The position numbers and the translations under genes are program-made. A stretch of DNA of 64,000 bases from a virus, in the IMG/VR virus record IMGVR_UViG_3300032246_002701, positions 1 to 64,000 of that record, one strand, 5' to 3'. Below the pieces are notes generated by a model. It saw only the letters and a list, made by a program, of their open reading frames with translations, was not told the DNA's origin and searched no databases. Of this stretch, positions 8,790-17,459 are shown piece by piece. Numbering within the stretch: the stretch's first letter is position 1; the number at the start of each line of letters is the position of its first letter.

Positions 8790-9230
8790 ATGGCCAAATT
8801 AATTAAAAAGAATGAAACAGTCGTAGCACCAGCCTTTAAGAACGGTGTTTCACTGCAGTTTTTTCAACTATCGTTCCCTTCAGACATTTCAGCTAAACTA
8901 GATACAGACACTGTGTCATATACTGACTCAGCCACAGTTTCTTCACGTAGCCCAGTTGCAGCCGCTCTAGACGCAGTTGCTCAAAGAGCTTCGATTGAGG
9001 TCATTGGTAATGTTCAGAATCTAACATATGGTACAGGACAAGACCTACGCTTTGCTGTTGCTGCACTAGGCGGTGACTTCCCAACTGATACATATGACGG
9101 TGTAAACAGCGTCACAATGGCTAGTCGCTTACAGACACTAGTCCGTAATGCTAGTACTGGCACCAGCGGTTGGATCCTATATCAAGGAGTTAACCTAGCT
9201 CTTAGCACTGTAACATCAATTACAATCTAA
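8790..9230 (+). CDS. Probable virion structural protein
   Basis: A 146-residue beta-rich protein (MAKLIKKNETVVAPAFKN) rich in Ser/Thr/Val/Ala, without signal peptide or catalytic motifs. It has a strong ribosome-binding site (CAAGGAGA), a late-type promoter region upstream and a strong terminator directly behind, as expected for an abundant structural protein such as a head decoration or tail protein. Its exact location in the particle is unknown. Confidence 0.6.
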   Translation: MAKLIKKNETVVAPAFKNGVSLQFFQLSFPSDISAKLDTDTVSYTDSATVSSRSPVAAALDAVAQRASIEVIGNVQNLTYGTGQDLRFAVAALGGDFPTDTYDGVNSVTMASRLQTLVRNASTGTSGWILYQGVNLALSTVTSITI

Positions 9231-9247
9231 TTTTAAAATTAGATATG

Positions 9248-9275
9248 AAAGGCATCTTTTTAGATGCCTTTTTTT
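9248..9275 (+). terminator. Rho-independent terminator
   Basis: A 9-bp stem (AAAGGCATC / GATGCCTTT) followed by a run of T. It ends the structural gene at 8790. Confidence 0.9.
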
Positions 9276-9279
9276 ATGG

Positions 9280-9287
9280 CATAAATA
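9280..9287 (+). promoter_or_regulatory. Late-type promoter
   Basis: CATAAATA, one base from TATAAATA, lies directly after a terminator and 18 bases before the next start codon. Confidence 0.5.
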
Positions 9288-9305
9288 TCGTTAAATAGGT
9301 ATATT

Positions 9306-9731
9306 ATGCAGATAATTGAAATTCAAACCTTAGTAGATATTACAAATACCAAAATAACAAGACCTCGAATTGATCTACAATTTGAACACGATCAGTATAG
9401 AAATTTTATAACTTTAAAGCAGTGTGTGGAAATTAGATCTATCATCACATATGACACAGATCCTATAATGGAGGTTAAAGACCTCAAAGATCTAGGATTT
9501 GGTTCAAAGTTTAAAGGTAAACAGGCTGTGTGGAGATTTAGGTTCAGTCCAGATCGATCTGGTGTTTATAGTGACAACATTGATGAAATAGGCTGTTTGA
9601 TCAATGACCTACACGAAGTTCCAATCATTAAAAACTTAAAGGAAACTATAAATATAGAAAAGTCCATTTTCGATCTTAAAAATGAAACCACTAAAAACAC
9701 AATCATTAAGGCACTCAAAGGCGCAATCTAG
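9306..9731 (+). CDS. Hypothetical phage protein
   Basis: A 141-residue soluble protein with a mixed alpha/beta pattern (MQIIEIQTLVDITNT start; FGSKFKGKQAVWRFRF in the middle). No recognised family and no signal peptide. It opens a run of small genes (9306-11055) between a terminator and the large internal-protein gene, all on the same strand, so an assembly-related role is possible but unproven. Confidence 0.55.
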   Translation: MQIIEIQTLVDITNTKITRPRIDLQFEHDQYRNFITLKQCVEIRSIITYDTDPIMEVKDLKDLGFGSKFKGKQAVWRFRFSPDRSGVYSDNIDEIGCLINDLHEVPIIKNLKETINIEKSIFDLKNETTKNTIIKALKGAI

Positions 9732-9778
9732 GCAAATTAAATTTTTTATAGGTACGCAAACACTTTCGGAGAGCCTTG

Positions 9779-10015
9779 ATGTCTATTCCTACCGATATTG
9801 AAAAAGAAAATTTAGAAGCACACGTCGAACTTTGTTCTCAAAGGTATGATGCTCTTGAGAAGCGGTTGACCAGTGTGGAAGAAAAAATAGTGACACTACA
9901 AACTACTATAGAAAAAAGTCATTTATCAACTATAAAGGTATTGATAGGCACTGCGGGCACTGTGATAGCCAGTGTACTTGGTGTTGTGATAGTGTTGCTT
10001 ACTAAAGGCGGTTAA
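9779..10015 (+). CDS. Small coiled-coil protein with C-terminal membrane segment
   Basis: 78 residues: an N-terminal coiled coil (RYDALEKRLTSVEEKI) followed by one hydrophobic helix (residues about 52-74) and a short basic end. This layout is shared by XhlA-like holin partners and by tail-membrane adaptors. CGGAGAG precedes the ATG; a TTG one codon upstream is less likely. A lysis role is possible but no endolysin is adjacent. Confidence 0.6.
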   Translation: MSIPTDIEKENLEAHVELCSQRYDALEKRLTSVEEKIVTLQTTIEKSHLSTIKVLIGTAGTVIASVLGVVIVLLTKGG

Positions 10016-10018
10016 AAT

Positions 10019-10390
10019 ATGAAAATTTCGGAATTAGTATCAGAACAAACTATAGGCACTACTGGTTCGACTACAGGAACTCCCGGACAAGTAGGCCAAG
10101 TAAGTCAAACTGCTCCAACAACTTCTGCAACTGCAACACCTACAACCGACCCCAATGTACAAAAATTAGCAGCAATGCTAACACAAAATAAAATTATTGA
10201 TAATGAAAATCAGGTAAATGATTTTATGGCTGCTAAAACAGCTACTGATACCGGAAAGCCCTTAACACCTCAACAACAGGCGGTCATGGCAAGATTAGGA
10301 CCTGCAGTTCTTAAAAATAAAACACTAGATCAGAATTTAGATCTTTTGCTAAAAACAATGTCTGCACAAAAACCTGGTTCTTCTGTTTAA
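10019..10390 (+). CDS. Hypothetical protein with Thr/Pro/Ala-rich linker
   Basis: 123 residues: an N-terminal MKISELVSEQ helix resembling the capsid-targeting-like starts in this window, a low-complexity Thr/Gly/Pro/Ala segment (about 12-55), then a helical domain. No known domain. It begins 3 bases after the preceding stop, so it is probably translated with it. A small internal head protein is one possibility. Confidence 0.5.
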   Translation: MKISELVSEQTIGTTGSTTGTPGQVGQVSQTAPTTSATATPTTDPNVQKLAAMLTQNKIIDNENQVNDFMAAKTATDTGKPLTPQQQAVMARLGPAVLKNKTLDQNLDLLLKTMSAQKPGSSV

Positions 10391-10391
10391 A

Positions 10392-10601
10392 ATGAAAATA
10401 GTACAATTATTATCTGGCATTAAAATTCCTCTCACCAATGAGGAAAAGAAATTTGTTCGCCAACATAAGAATCATATCTTTCTTAAAAATTTAGATGAGC
10501 ATAATCAATGGATCGCTCAGAACCTAGTTCGAAAAGGTGTTTATTCAATAAGTAATGATAATCAAACATTAATTAAGAATTTGAATGAAACCCCTACCTG
10601 A
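10392..10601 (+). CDS. Small hypothetical protein
   Basis: A 69-residue protein (MKIVQLLSGIKIPLTNEEKK) with no known domain. It starts one base after the previous stop and its end overlaps the next gene, indicating coupled translation. Function unknown. Confidence 0.5.
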   Translation: MKIVQLLSGIKIPLTNEEKKFVRQHKNHIFLKNLDEHNQWIAQNLVRKGVYSISNDNQTLIKNLNETPT

Positions 10602-11055
10602 TGATCTTTATCAAAAAATAGAAATATTAAATCAAACTGTTGTATCTAAACTTCGACAACAGGGCATAATTCTACCTGTAAAAACAAATAGCAGCAGAAT
10701 TAGAATTGGTAAATATTTTATTGAAAAAAATAAAAATGGATTTTTTGAAATACTATCACATCGTGGTGAATCGATGGTATCAAATATTAATTTACCACAA
10801 ACTGCTGCACTAGTAGCCAACAATCTAGCGTTAGGCAAGTGGTTAGATCGAGATCTAATCGCAGTAGATCAAAAATATGGACACGCATCCTTTGATGAAT
10901 TAGTTCATCAAAAGTCGGCAGAACGCAATATTAAACTGCAGAACTATGATAAGGCCGAAATAATGATGATTAAATCTTCAATTGCTCGGCATAAAAAAGA
11001 AAACTACAAAAGATCCATTTCTGCTAGTTTTGAAAAACTGCTAGCGTTTAGATAA
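10585..11055 (+). CDS. Hypothetical phage protein
   Basis: A 156-residue Lys/Asn-rich protein (MKPLPDDLYQKIEILNQ) with predicted alpha/beta structure and a basic helical C-terminus (IARHKKENYKRS). It overlaps the preceding gene by 17 bases. No recognised motif. Its position just before the gene for a Lys/Ala-rich internal protein hints at head assembly. Confidence 0.5.
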   Translation: MKPLPDDLYQKIEILNQTVVSKLRQQGIILPVKTNSSRIRIGKYFIEKNKNGFFEILSHRGESMVSNINLPQTAALVANNLALGKWLDRDLIAVDQKYGHASFDELVHQKSAERNIKLQNYDKAEIMMIKSSIARHKKENYKRSISASFEKLLAFR

Positions 11056-11085
11056 ATAAAATTAATCGAATCTTTTGGAAAATTT

Positions 11086-12642
11086 ATGAAAACCACTGAT
11101 TTTAGAAAAACAGTCACCAGTTCTCTAGTTAAAGAGAATCTTAATAAAATGTTTGGCCTAAACGTCAATCTGGAAAATTATTCCAGGGAGCAATTGGAAG
11201 ATTTTCGCAACAAACTGCGTACCCGGTTGTTTCAACAAGAAGGGTCTGCAGGTATTAACGATCTGTTAACTAACGAAACATATCAAAAAGACAAAGCAAT
11301 GTTAGAGTTGCTCAACACAAGGATTAAAGAAATGCTAGGCGAAGATATCAAAAAATTACGCGACAAAATGATCGAACTCAGCGAAGGCAAAAAAGGCGTT
11401 CGTGATGTTAAACATACCAAGAAGGCCAAAGGAACTGATCGGACCGGCGATGGTAAGAGCAATTTTGACGATGTGCAAGTCGCTCGAATGACTGCTGGCG
11501 GTGTCCCAAAGAAAACAGCCATTGCAAAGGCTACATCTGATAAATTCACCGAGGCAGCTAAGGGCAAATGCTGCTGCAAAGACAAAGGCAAAGATAAATG
11601 CCCAGTACATGGCAAGATGGATGAAGCCATGATTGACAAAGTAGCACAAAGACAAGCAAAAAAAATTGCACAGCGTACAGCCAAACATGAACCAGGACAC
11701 ACCGGTGGTGTAAAAGGTAAATGGCCTGGATCTGATAAAAAGGCCGAAAACCCCGGTGGGAATGATGCTCCCAAGGGCGGCAAGGCTCCTACAGGTGATA
11801 TCTTTGGCCGTACTACAGGTGAGGTGCCAACAGGCAACAACGGCACACAGTATCGAGATGGACAAAAGACTAAAGAAGACGTAGAAGAGGCTGCTGAACG
11901 CAAAGCCAAAGTCAAACCTAGTGCAGGTATGACCGCTCAAGAAAAATCTGCTGCGGTTAAGCAGGCCAAATCCGGCAAAGACATGGGAAAACCTGGTAAA
12001 GGGTTTAAAAAGATTGAGAAAGCAGCAGGCGGCGGCAAAAAAGGAAAAAAAATTGCCGGTGCAGCATTCTGGAAAGGTCAAGCCAAAAAAGAAAGCGTTG
12101 AAATATTCAAACGCAATGTTCGTATAGTCAATGAAAGTTTAGCATATCTAATTCAAGAAGACGAAGAAGGCAAAGCCAAAGCCATTACCGCTGCAGGTGA
12201 TATCGTTAATGATTATACCTCATGGATGCAGCGTGTGGGACAGTATCAAACCAAGAGCATGATCGAACTAGCTGATTCAATTCGTGCAGATTTTGGTGTT
12301 ACTGAAGCAGAAACATTTAAGCAATCAGTTGGGCCAGCACTAGCCGCTACATTAGAAACACTGACTGCACAGCGTGAAGCAATCAGCAATGCTGTTGCGG
12401 TACTAGCAGGCGAACAGATGCCAGCAGGCGAGCCTATGGGTGCTGAGCCACCTGCAGCCCCAGCAGAACCAGGTATGGATATGGCTGCACCAGACGAAAT
12501 GAATCCTGCTCCTGCAGGAGATGAGTTTGCTGCTAGCGATGCTGCTGCCGGTGCAGGTACACCGGGACGTGAAATGCGTGAAAGCCGCTTTGCTCGTAAA
12601 CTAGCAGAATCACACAGCATTATGAGTAAATTGGCTCGATGA
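11086..12642 (+). CDS. Lys/Ala-rich putative internal virion protein
   Basis: 518 residues in three parts: an N-terminal helical region starting MKTTDFRKTVTSSLVKEN; a long Lys/Gly-rich low-complexity middle (about 95-335) holding a small Cys/His cluster (KGKCCCKDKGKDKCPVHG near 160-180) that could bind zinc; and a helical C-terminal domain with an Ala/Pro/Met linker (about 445-490). The highly basic body suits binding of packaged DNA. The N-terminus resembles the T4 internal-protein targeting tag (MKTYQEF type). A scaffold or internal head protein is the most likely reading. Long minus-strand frames under it are composition artefacts. Confidence 0.6.
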   Translation: MKTTDFRKTVTSSLVKENLNKMFGLNVNLENYSREQLEDFRNKLRTRLFQQEGSAGINDLLTNETYQKDKAMLELLNTRIKEMLGEDIKKLRDKMIELSEGKKGVRDVKHTKKAKGTDRTGDGKSNFDDVQVARMTAGGVPKKTAIAKATSDKFTEAAKGKCCCKDKGKDKCPVHGKMDEAMIDKVAQRQAKKIAQRTAKHEPGHTGGVKGKWPGSDKKAENPGGNDAPKGGKAPTGDIFGRTTGEVPTGNNGTQYRDGQKTKEDVEEAAERKAKVKPSAGMTAQEKSAAVKQAKSGKDMGKPGKGFKKIEKAAGGGKKGKKIAGAAFWKGQAKKESVEIFKRNVRIVNESLAYLIQEDEEGKAKAITAAGDIVNDYTSWMQRVGQYQTKSMIELADSIRADFGVTEAETFKQSVGPALAATLETLTAQREAISNAVAVLAGEQMPAGEPMGAEPPAAPAEPGMDMAAPDEMNPAPAGDEFAASDAAAGAGTPGREMRESRFARKLAESHSIMSKLAR

Positions 12643-12980
12643 GATTGTTTGAAGTTGATGATTCTGCCAGAGAGGTTCTGGCAGTTTTTCAAGGACAGGC
12701 TAACAGAGCAGGGAAAAGTTCAACATTGCCTTTTGCCACTGTGATGAATTTGTTGAAATCTTTTGATCTAGGTATTAGTACACCTAACGGACTAATTGCA
12801 CTTAAAAATGCAATAGATCCTGCTGGAGATGTAATCGATGAGATACAAGACGATGGCACTGTAATATTAAAAACCAAAGCAGATAATCCCAATAAAGATC
12901 AAGCAGCAAAACAACCCGCAGGTCCTAGTGTAGAAAAGATGGCCTCTAGCAACGCTAAAACTTTATCTCCAAAAATTTGA
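12639..12980 (+). CDS. Hypothetical protein coupled to the internal protein
   Basis: 113 residues, starting in an ATGA overlap with the stop of the internal-protein gene. The first ~85 residues look like a compact alpha/beta domain (FATVMNLLKSFDLGIST); the tail is disordered and Lys/Pro/Ala-rich. Translational coupling suggests a partner of the upstream protein. Function unknown. Confidence 0.55.
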   Translation: MRLFEVDDSAREVLAVFQGQANRAGKSSTLPFATVMNLLKSFDLGISTPNGLIALKNAIDPAGDVIDEIQDDGTVILKTKADNPNKDQAAKQPAGPSVEKMASSNAKTLSPKI

Positions 12981-13004
12981 TTTAATAATTATAAATGCTA
13001 TAAT
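12977..13004 (+). promoter_or_regulatory. Putative sigma70 promoter
   Basis: TTGATT, 16-base spacer, TATAAT. The ATG at 13012 lies about where transcription would begin, so the RNA would be leaderless. Confidence 0.4.
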
Positions 13005-13011
13005 TAATAGC

Positions 13012-13740
13012 ATGAATAATAACTATAATCCACCTCCTTTTGTTGAGAGATTCCAATATAAGAATTGTGAGCAGATCAACGATCCCGTAACACGTAAACG
13101 AGTTTATCAGACCCCTGACGGAGAAACATTACCCAGTGTAACTACTATTCTTAGTTCTACTAAGGATATGACTCACTTGAATGAGTGGCGTAAACGTATA
13201 GGTGAAGATAAAGCAAATCAAATCACTAAAGAAGCGGCCGGGGTCGGGACAGGACTTCATGCTAACTTAGAGCGTTTTCTAATTGGTGAACAACGACAGC
13301 CCGGAAACAATCCTGTTCACATCAAAGCAAATGCAATGGCCGACGTTATTATCAAAAATGGATTAAAAGATGTTGAAGAAGTGTGGGCAATGGAACAGAG
13401 TCTGTACTATAAAGGACTATACAGCGGAACTACAGATTTGATATGCGTCTACAAAGGTAATCCGTGCATAGCAGATTATAAACAAACTAATCGTCCAAAA
13501 AAAGCAGAATGGGTTGAAGATTATTATCTACAACTTATGGCGTATATTATGGCACATAATAATACATATGGAACTGATATGCGTGAAGGGCACATCTTTA
13601 TGGTCAGTAGAGGTGATGATCCCATGAAGCCCGGTGGGGAAATATACCAGCAATTTGATCTGTTACCGCAAGACTTTGACAAGTACCAAGATCAATGGTT
13701 GACTAGAGTGGAGCAATATTATAAGAGCCTGAACGGATAA
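13012..13740 (+). CDS. RecB-like PD-(D/E)XK exonuclease
   Basis: The 242-residue protein shows the RecB-family nuclease motifs: GTGLHANLERF near 80-90 (the HxxxE motif I), GTTDLI near 142-147 (motif II Asp) and IADYKQTNR near 156-164 (D-x-x-K core). Phage enzymes of this type degrade DNA ends for recombination or host DNA breakdown. It has no visible Shine-Dalgarno and may be read from a promoter just upstream. It lies between structural genes, as nuclease genes often do in these phages. Confidence 0.8.
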   Translation: MNNNYNPPPFVERFQYKNCEQINDPVTRKRVYQTPDGETLPSVTTILSSTKDMTHLNEWRKRIGEDKANQITKEAAGVGTGLHANLERFLIGEQRQPGNNPVHIKANAMADVIIKNGLKDVEEVWAMEQSLYYKGLYSGTTDLICVYKGNPCIADYKQTNRPKKAEWVEDYYLQLMAYIMAHNNTYGTDMREGHIFMVSRGDDPMKPGGEIYQQFDLLPQDFDKYQDQWLTRVEQYYKSLNG

Positions 13741-13763
13741 ATATCCCATATAAGGGGATATTT
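13736..13763 (+). promoter_or_regulatory. Late promoter with 9-bp hairpin over the RBS
   Basis: GATAAATA at 13736-13743 overlaps the 5' arm AAATATCCC (13739-13747), which pairs perfectly with GGGATATTT (13755-13763). The 3' arm holds the GGGG ribosome-binding site of the tailspike gene. Late-initiated RNA would begin near the loop and leave the site free. Confidence 0.65.
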
Positions 13764-13766
13764 GGT

Positions 13767-15422
13767 ATGGCAATTATAGAAGTCGCCAGAATACAGGTAC
13801 GTCGTGGGCAAGAAAAACAAACTGGAGTTCCAACGCTAGCAGGCGGCGAATTTGCTTGGGCTGCTGACACTGAAAAACTATACATCGGTCTGCGTAGAGA
13901 AGATGGCGGCAGCCGTGATGCTAACGTAGAAGTTCTTACAGAACAGCATCTTAGAAATCTATTTGAATTCACAGTTAACACAGTTACTTCTTATGTGTAC
14001 AGATACGGCAGTGATATTACAGCCGAAGTTAGTACAGAATACGAAAGAAATTTACTAGACAAATTAGACGACCAAGTCAGTGTTAAAGATTTTGGCATTG
14101 AGGGCAACGGAGTTGACGATGTCACTGCTCTATTAAGAATGACTGTGGATAGGTTGTTTTTGACCACTAGCACCTATCAACCCTATCCTGGAGTTTCGGC
14201 GGCTAAAGTATTGTATTTCCCTACAGGTGTATACAATATTTCTGACACTATTTTTATACCAAAAAACACCATTATTAAAGGTGAAGGAATTGGTAATACT
14301 ATTATTAATCTAACCACTACAGGTACACACGTATTTGAAACTGTAGATTCTAGTAGTATAGGCAGCAGTCTAGGCGGAGATAGTGGGTATGTTCGTTTCC
14401 CCTCTATTAATAGCGGAGATACACAACCGGATAATATAGTTATAGAAGGAATGACTCTGCAGCACAGCACTTCGAGTACTGTAACAGGTGCACTGAGTCT
14501 AATTAAAATAGCAGCAAGTAGCAATTCTATAATTCGTCGAATTCAGTTTAAAGGAACTCGAGTTGCCGGGGATGCTGTTGACACTGATTATACTGGAATC
14601 GAATTATTAGGCTATGAAGCACTTACTAGTGAAAATGTAAAAATTGAAGACTGCGAATTCTCTGGGTTAACCCACGGAGTAAAATCTAATTATGATATTT
14701 TAAATCCAATTATTAATGGATCTGTGTTCAAAGATTTATATCGTGGGGTAACTTTTAACGATCCTATAGATGGACTGGCCACAATCGGGCCTAGATTTGC
14801 CCGTATTATGAACAGTCGATTTGAAAATATCGAAGCAGAAGCAATCTATGTTGGAGAAAATTCTACCAACACGTCGACTAATCATGTTAGTATGCATAAT
14901 CAGTTTGTTAATGTGGGTAATTATAACAGTGCCTGGGGAGAACAAAGCACCACAGGTACCGCGGTAATTACTTTCGAAACTAACAATAACAGCAGTGTTA
15001 ACGATTACTTTGATAGAGCAGAATTTCAATTACGAAACGCCGGTAGTAGTTATACATTTAATCCTTTAATTTCAGGAAGTTCAGCCATTGACAGTTCCTA
15101 TGGTGCAGTAGTTACTGTTGCACCTACCAGTTCTGCATGTATTTTACGAATTCCTATAACAGAAAGCATACAATGTTTGACAATCAAATATACACTAACA
15201 GACGATGCATCTATAAATCGAACAGGTATATTAAGAGTTAACATAGGTTCTGGGGCAAATCCTGCAGTGAGTATCACAGATGATTATGATTATACCACAA
15301 GTGATGGAAATGTAGATTGGATCTCAACAGTAGATTCGACATACAAGTGGGTAGAAATAATCTCGAACAATGCCGGTGGAACTACCGTTACTTTAGAATA
15401 TCAATCCAACCTATTGCTCTGA
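13767..15422 (+). CDS. Tailspike with right-handed beta-helix (pectate-lyase fold)
   Basis: 551 residues. The first ~60 form an attachment domain of the phage-tail type (RIQVRRGQEKQTGVPTLAGGEF and EKLYIGLRREDGG). After VSVKDFGIEGNGVDD near 110-124 a right-handed beta-helix begins, recognisable by LYFPTGVYNISDTIFIPKNT and IKGEGIGNT. The last ~120 residues look like a separate beta-sandwich cap. Such spikes bind or cut host surface polysaccharide. Catalytic residues cannot be picked out. It is regulated by its own late promoter and hairpin. Confidence 0.85.
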   Translation: MAIIEVARIQVRRGQEKQTGVPTLAGGEFAWAADTEKLYIGLRREDGGSRDANVEVLTEQHLRNLFEFTVNTVTSYVYRYGSDITAEVSTEYERNLLDKLDDQVSVKDFGIEGNGVDDVTALLRMTVDRLFLTTSTYQPYPGVSAAKVLYFPTGVYNISDTIFIPKNTIIKGEGIGNTIINLTTTGTHVFETVDSSSIGSSLGGDSGYVRFPSINSGDTQPDNIVIEGMTLQHSTSSTVTGALSLIKIAASSNSIIRRIQFKGTRVAGDAVDTDYTGIELLGYEALTSENVKIEDCEFSGLTHGVKSNYDILNPIINGSVFKDLYRGVTFNDPIDGLATIGPRFARIMNSRFENIEAEAIYVGENSTNTSTNHVSMHNQFVNVGNYNSAWGEQSTTGTAVITFETNNNSSVNDYFDRAEFQLRNAGSSYTFNPLISGSSAIDSSYGAVVTVAPTSSACILRIPITESIQCLTIKYTLTDDASINRTGILRVNIGSGANPAVSITDDYDYTTSDGNVDWISTVDSTYKWVEIISNNAGGTTVTLEYQSNLLL

Positions 15423-15427
15423 TACTA

Positions 15428-15862
15428 ATGTTTACTTTGCCCGTCGAACAACGACTATCTTCGTGGATCGCGCATAGACAGCATCTCGATCAATCCCCAA
15501 CTCCCTTACAGGACGTCTGGGATTTTTGGCATACTGCGCCTTTTATACCTCACAATAGAAATGTAGATCCCTACCATCAGCGATCGTGGCCTACACCTTG
15601 GGAAATTATAGAACACAATAAGTATGACGATTTTACTAAAGCACTAATGATCGGGTGGACTTTGAAATTAACCACACACTTTCATGATTCCAAAATTGAG
15701 ATAAAAACATTAGTAGACTCTAGTCAATCTAGACAGTATAATTTAATATTTGTTGATGATCGATGGGTTATAAACTATAATGATAATGGTCCTGTACAGT
15801 CTTGTGATTTGTTACCCACACTAAGACTTGAAAACCTAATTGAATTAGAACCCCCAAGGTAA
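15428..15862 (+). CDS. Hypothetical phage protein, Trp/His-rich
   Basis: 144 residues from the ATG at 15428, six bases after the tailspike stop. An alternative reading from inside the tailspike gene is less likely. The N-terminal half is rich in Trp, His and Pro (VWDFWHTAPFIPHN), the C-terminal half looks like beta strands. No known domain. Its coupling to the tailspike suggests a fibre- or baseplate-associated role, which is inference. Confidence 0.55.
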   Translation: MFTLPVEQRLSSWIAHRQHLDQSPTPLQDVWDFWHTAPFIPHNRNVDPYHQRSWPTPWEIIEHNKYDDFTKALMIGWTLKLTTHFHDSKIEIKTLVDSSQSRQYNLIFVDDRWVINYNDNGPVQSCDLLPTLRLENLIELEPPR

Positions 15863-15895
15863 ATATCATCCTATAACGTTAAAAAGGCCGTACAT

Positions 15896-17410
15896 ATGAT
15901 CACAGTGATCAAGAGAAACGGGGATCGTGTTCCCTTAGACATCAATAAAATTCAACGCCAAGTTGCTCATTCTTGTAAGGGTATCGACAGTGTTAGTCCT
16001 AGCATGATTGAGATCAAGGCTCAGATTGAGTTGCATGACGGCATGAGCACAAAAACCATTGACGAGTTATTACTCAAAGCCATGGTTGATTTAGTTGATG
16101 AATCGGAAAATTCTGAGATCAATAATGTAAATTATCAATATGTAGCAGGTCGTCAAAAGGTCAGTATGCTACGCAAAGAAGTATATGGCAGTTATACTCC
16201 TCCTGCTATCTATGACATTGTAAAGAAAAATGTAGATTTAGGTATGTATACTCCTGAACTACTAGAATGGTATACTCAAGATGAGTGGAATATTATTAAT
16301 CTGTTTATTGATCACGACAAAGACGAAAATTACACATACGCCGCTGTGGCCCAATTGGCAGAAAAATATCTAGTACAGAACCGTGCCACAGGGCAGATTT
16401 ATGAAACCCCCCAAGTGCGTTATGCCGTAGCCGCAGCCACAGCATTTCACAATGAGCCCAAAGAAACAAGATTAAAACTAGTCAAAGAATACTACGAGTG
16501 TGCTAGCGATGGACACTTTACATTGGCCACACCTGTACTGGCCGGACTAGGAACTACTACCAAACAGTTTAGTTCTTGCGTTCTTATTTCTAGTGACGAT
16601 ACGTTGGACAGTATATTCGCAGCAGGCGAAATGATGGCCAAATACGCCTCAAAACGAGCCGGAATTGGCCTGGAAATTGGTCGAATTCGCCCCTTAGGAG
16701 CCCCGATTCGCAATGGAGAAATCAAACACACGGGTCTAGTACCTTTCTTGAAGAAATGGTTTGCAGATCTACGCAGTTGCAGTCAAGGCGGTATTAGGAA
16801 TGCCAGTTGCACAGTTACCTTTCCTGTATGGCATTATCAGTTTGAAGATCTTATTGTGCTTAAAAACAATCAAGGCACAGAGGAGACTCGTGTTCGGCAG
16901 ATGGATTACAGTGTGGTAGTCAATGCTCTGTTTTGGCGTCGTTACAAAAACGGCGAAAACATTACACTGTTTGATCCGCATGATGTGCCTGATCTATACG
17001 AAGCATACTATCGAAATACTGCAGAGTTTGAAAAACTATACCTGCAATACGAACAAGATAAGACAAAGAAAAAGAAAGTTGTATCAGCAAGTGAAATATT
17101 TAAAAATGGTATTCTTAAAGAACGTACTGATACTGGGCGAATTTATCTAGTTAACATCGACAATGTGATCAATCAAGGACCATTTGACACCACAGTGGAC
17201 CCGATATATCAATCGAATTTGTGTGCCGAGATACTTTTACCAACTTACCCTTTTCAAAGTTTAACTGATGAAGGAGAATTTAAACTAACCCTTGACAATG
17301 GGGAAGAAATTACCTTGTTAGGAGAACATATGGTTTTATTAAAAGACGGTACTCGTAAAAAAGTTCGTGAATTAACAGAGGATGACGATATTGATAATTT
17401 ATTAATATAA
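15896..17410 (+). CDS. nrdA: Ribonucleotide reductase alpha, N-terminal fragment
   Basis: This 504-residue fragment carries the ATP-cone (about 1-90), the NrdA N-terminal domain and half of the catalytic barrel. SSCVLISS near 227 holds the first redox cysteine (C225 in E. coli), and SNLCAEI near 442 holds the thiyl cysteine plus the catalytic Asn and Glu (N437, C439, E441). Homology to normal NrdA stops at TDEGE near 461. The remaining ~42 residues (TLDNGEEITLLGEHMVLL onward) are foreign and resemble a Hint/intein block-B segment without the other intein blocks. The rest of NrdA is encoded 800 bases downstream, beyond a homing endonuclease. Two chains could assemble into an active enzyme, as reported for a similar split in Aeromonas phage Aeh1. 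Confidence 0.9.
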   Translation: MITVIKRNGDRVPLDINKIQRQVAHSCKGIDSVSPSMIEIKAQIELHDGMSTKTIDELLLKAMVDLVDESENSEINNVNYQYVAGRQKVSMLRKEVYGSYTPPAIYDIVKKNVDLGMYTPELLEWYTQDEWNIINLFIDHDKDENYTYAAVAQLAEKYLVQNRATGQIYETPQVRYAVAAATAFHNEPKETRLKLVKEYYECASDGHFTLATPVLAGLGTTTKQFSSCVLISSDDTLDSIFAAGEMMAKYASKRAGIGLEIGRIRPLGAPIRNGEIKHTGLVPFLKKWFADLRSCSQGGIRNASCTVTFPVWHYQFEDLIVLKNNQGTEETRVRQMDYSVVVNALFWRRYKNGENITLFDPHDVPDLYEAYYRNTAEFEKLYLQYEQDKTKKKKVVSASEIFKNGILKERTDTGRIYLVNIDNVINQGPFDTTVDPIYQSNLCAEILLPTYPFQSLTDEGEFKLTLDNGEEITLLGEHMVLLKDGTRKKVRELTEDDDIDNLLI

Positions 17411-17421
17411 TTGGTGGGCAA

Positions 17422-17458
17422 TAGTATTTCTAACTAAATACATTAAGGAGAAATACTA
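17422..17458 (+). promoter_or_regulatory. Late promoter inside a hairpin covering the endonuclease RBS
   Basis: TAGTATTTCT (17422-17431) pairs perfectly with AGAAATACTA (17449-17458). The loop holds ACTAAATA (17433-17440), close to the late consensus, and the AAGGAG ribosome-binding site (17445-17450) runs into the 3' arm. This matches the late-only translation control known for the T4 intron endonuclease I-TevI. Confidence 0.65.
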
Positions 17459-17459
17459 A

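Noticed and set aside
11283-12081. Long minus-strand frames of 210 and 241 residues
   Set aside because: They lie under the Lys/Ala-rich internal-protein gene, have cysteine/phenylalanine-rich nonsense-like translations and no ribosome-binding sites; they are composition shadows.
17280-17410. A complete intein in NrdA
   Set aside because: Only a block-B-like segment is visible. There is no nucleophile Cys/Ser at the junction, no C-terminal His-Asn and the frame stops, so protein splicing is not supported; a split gene is the simpler reading.
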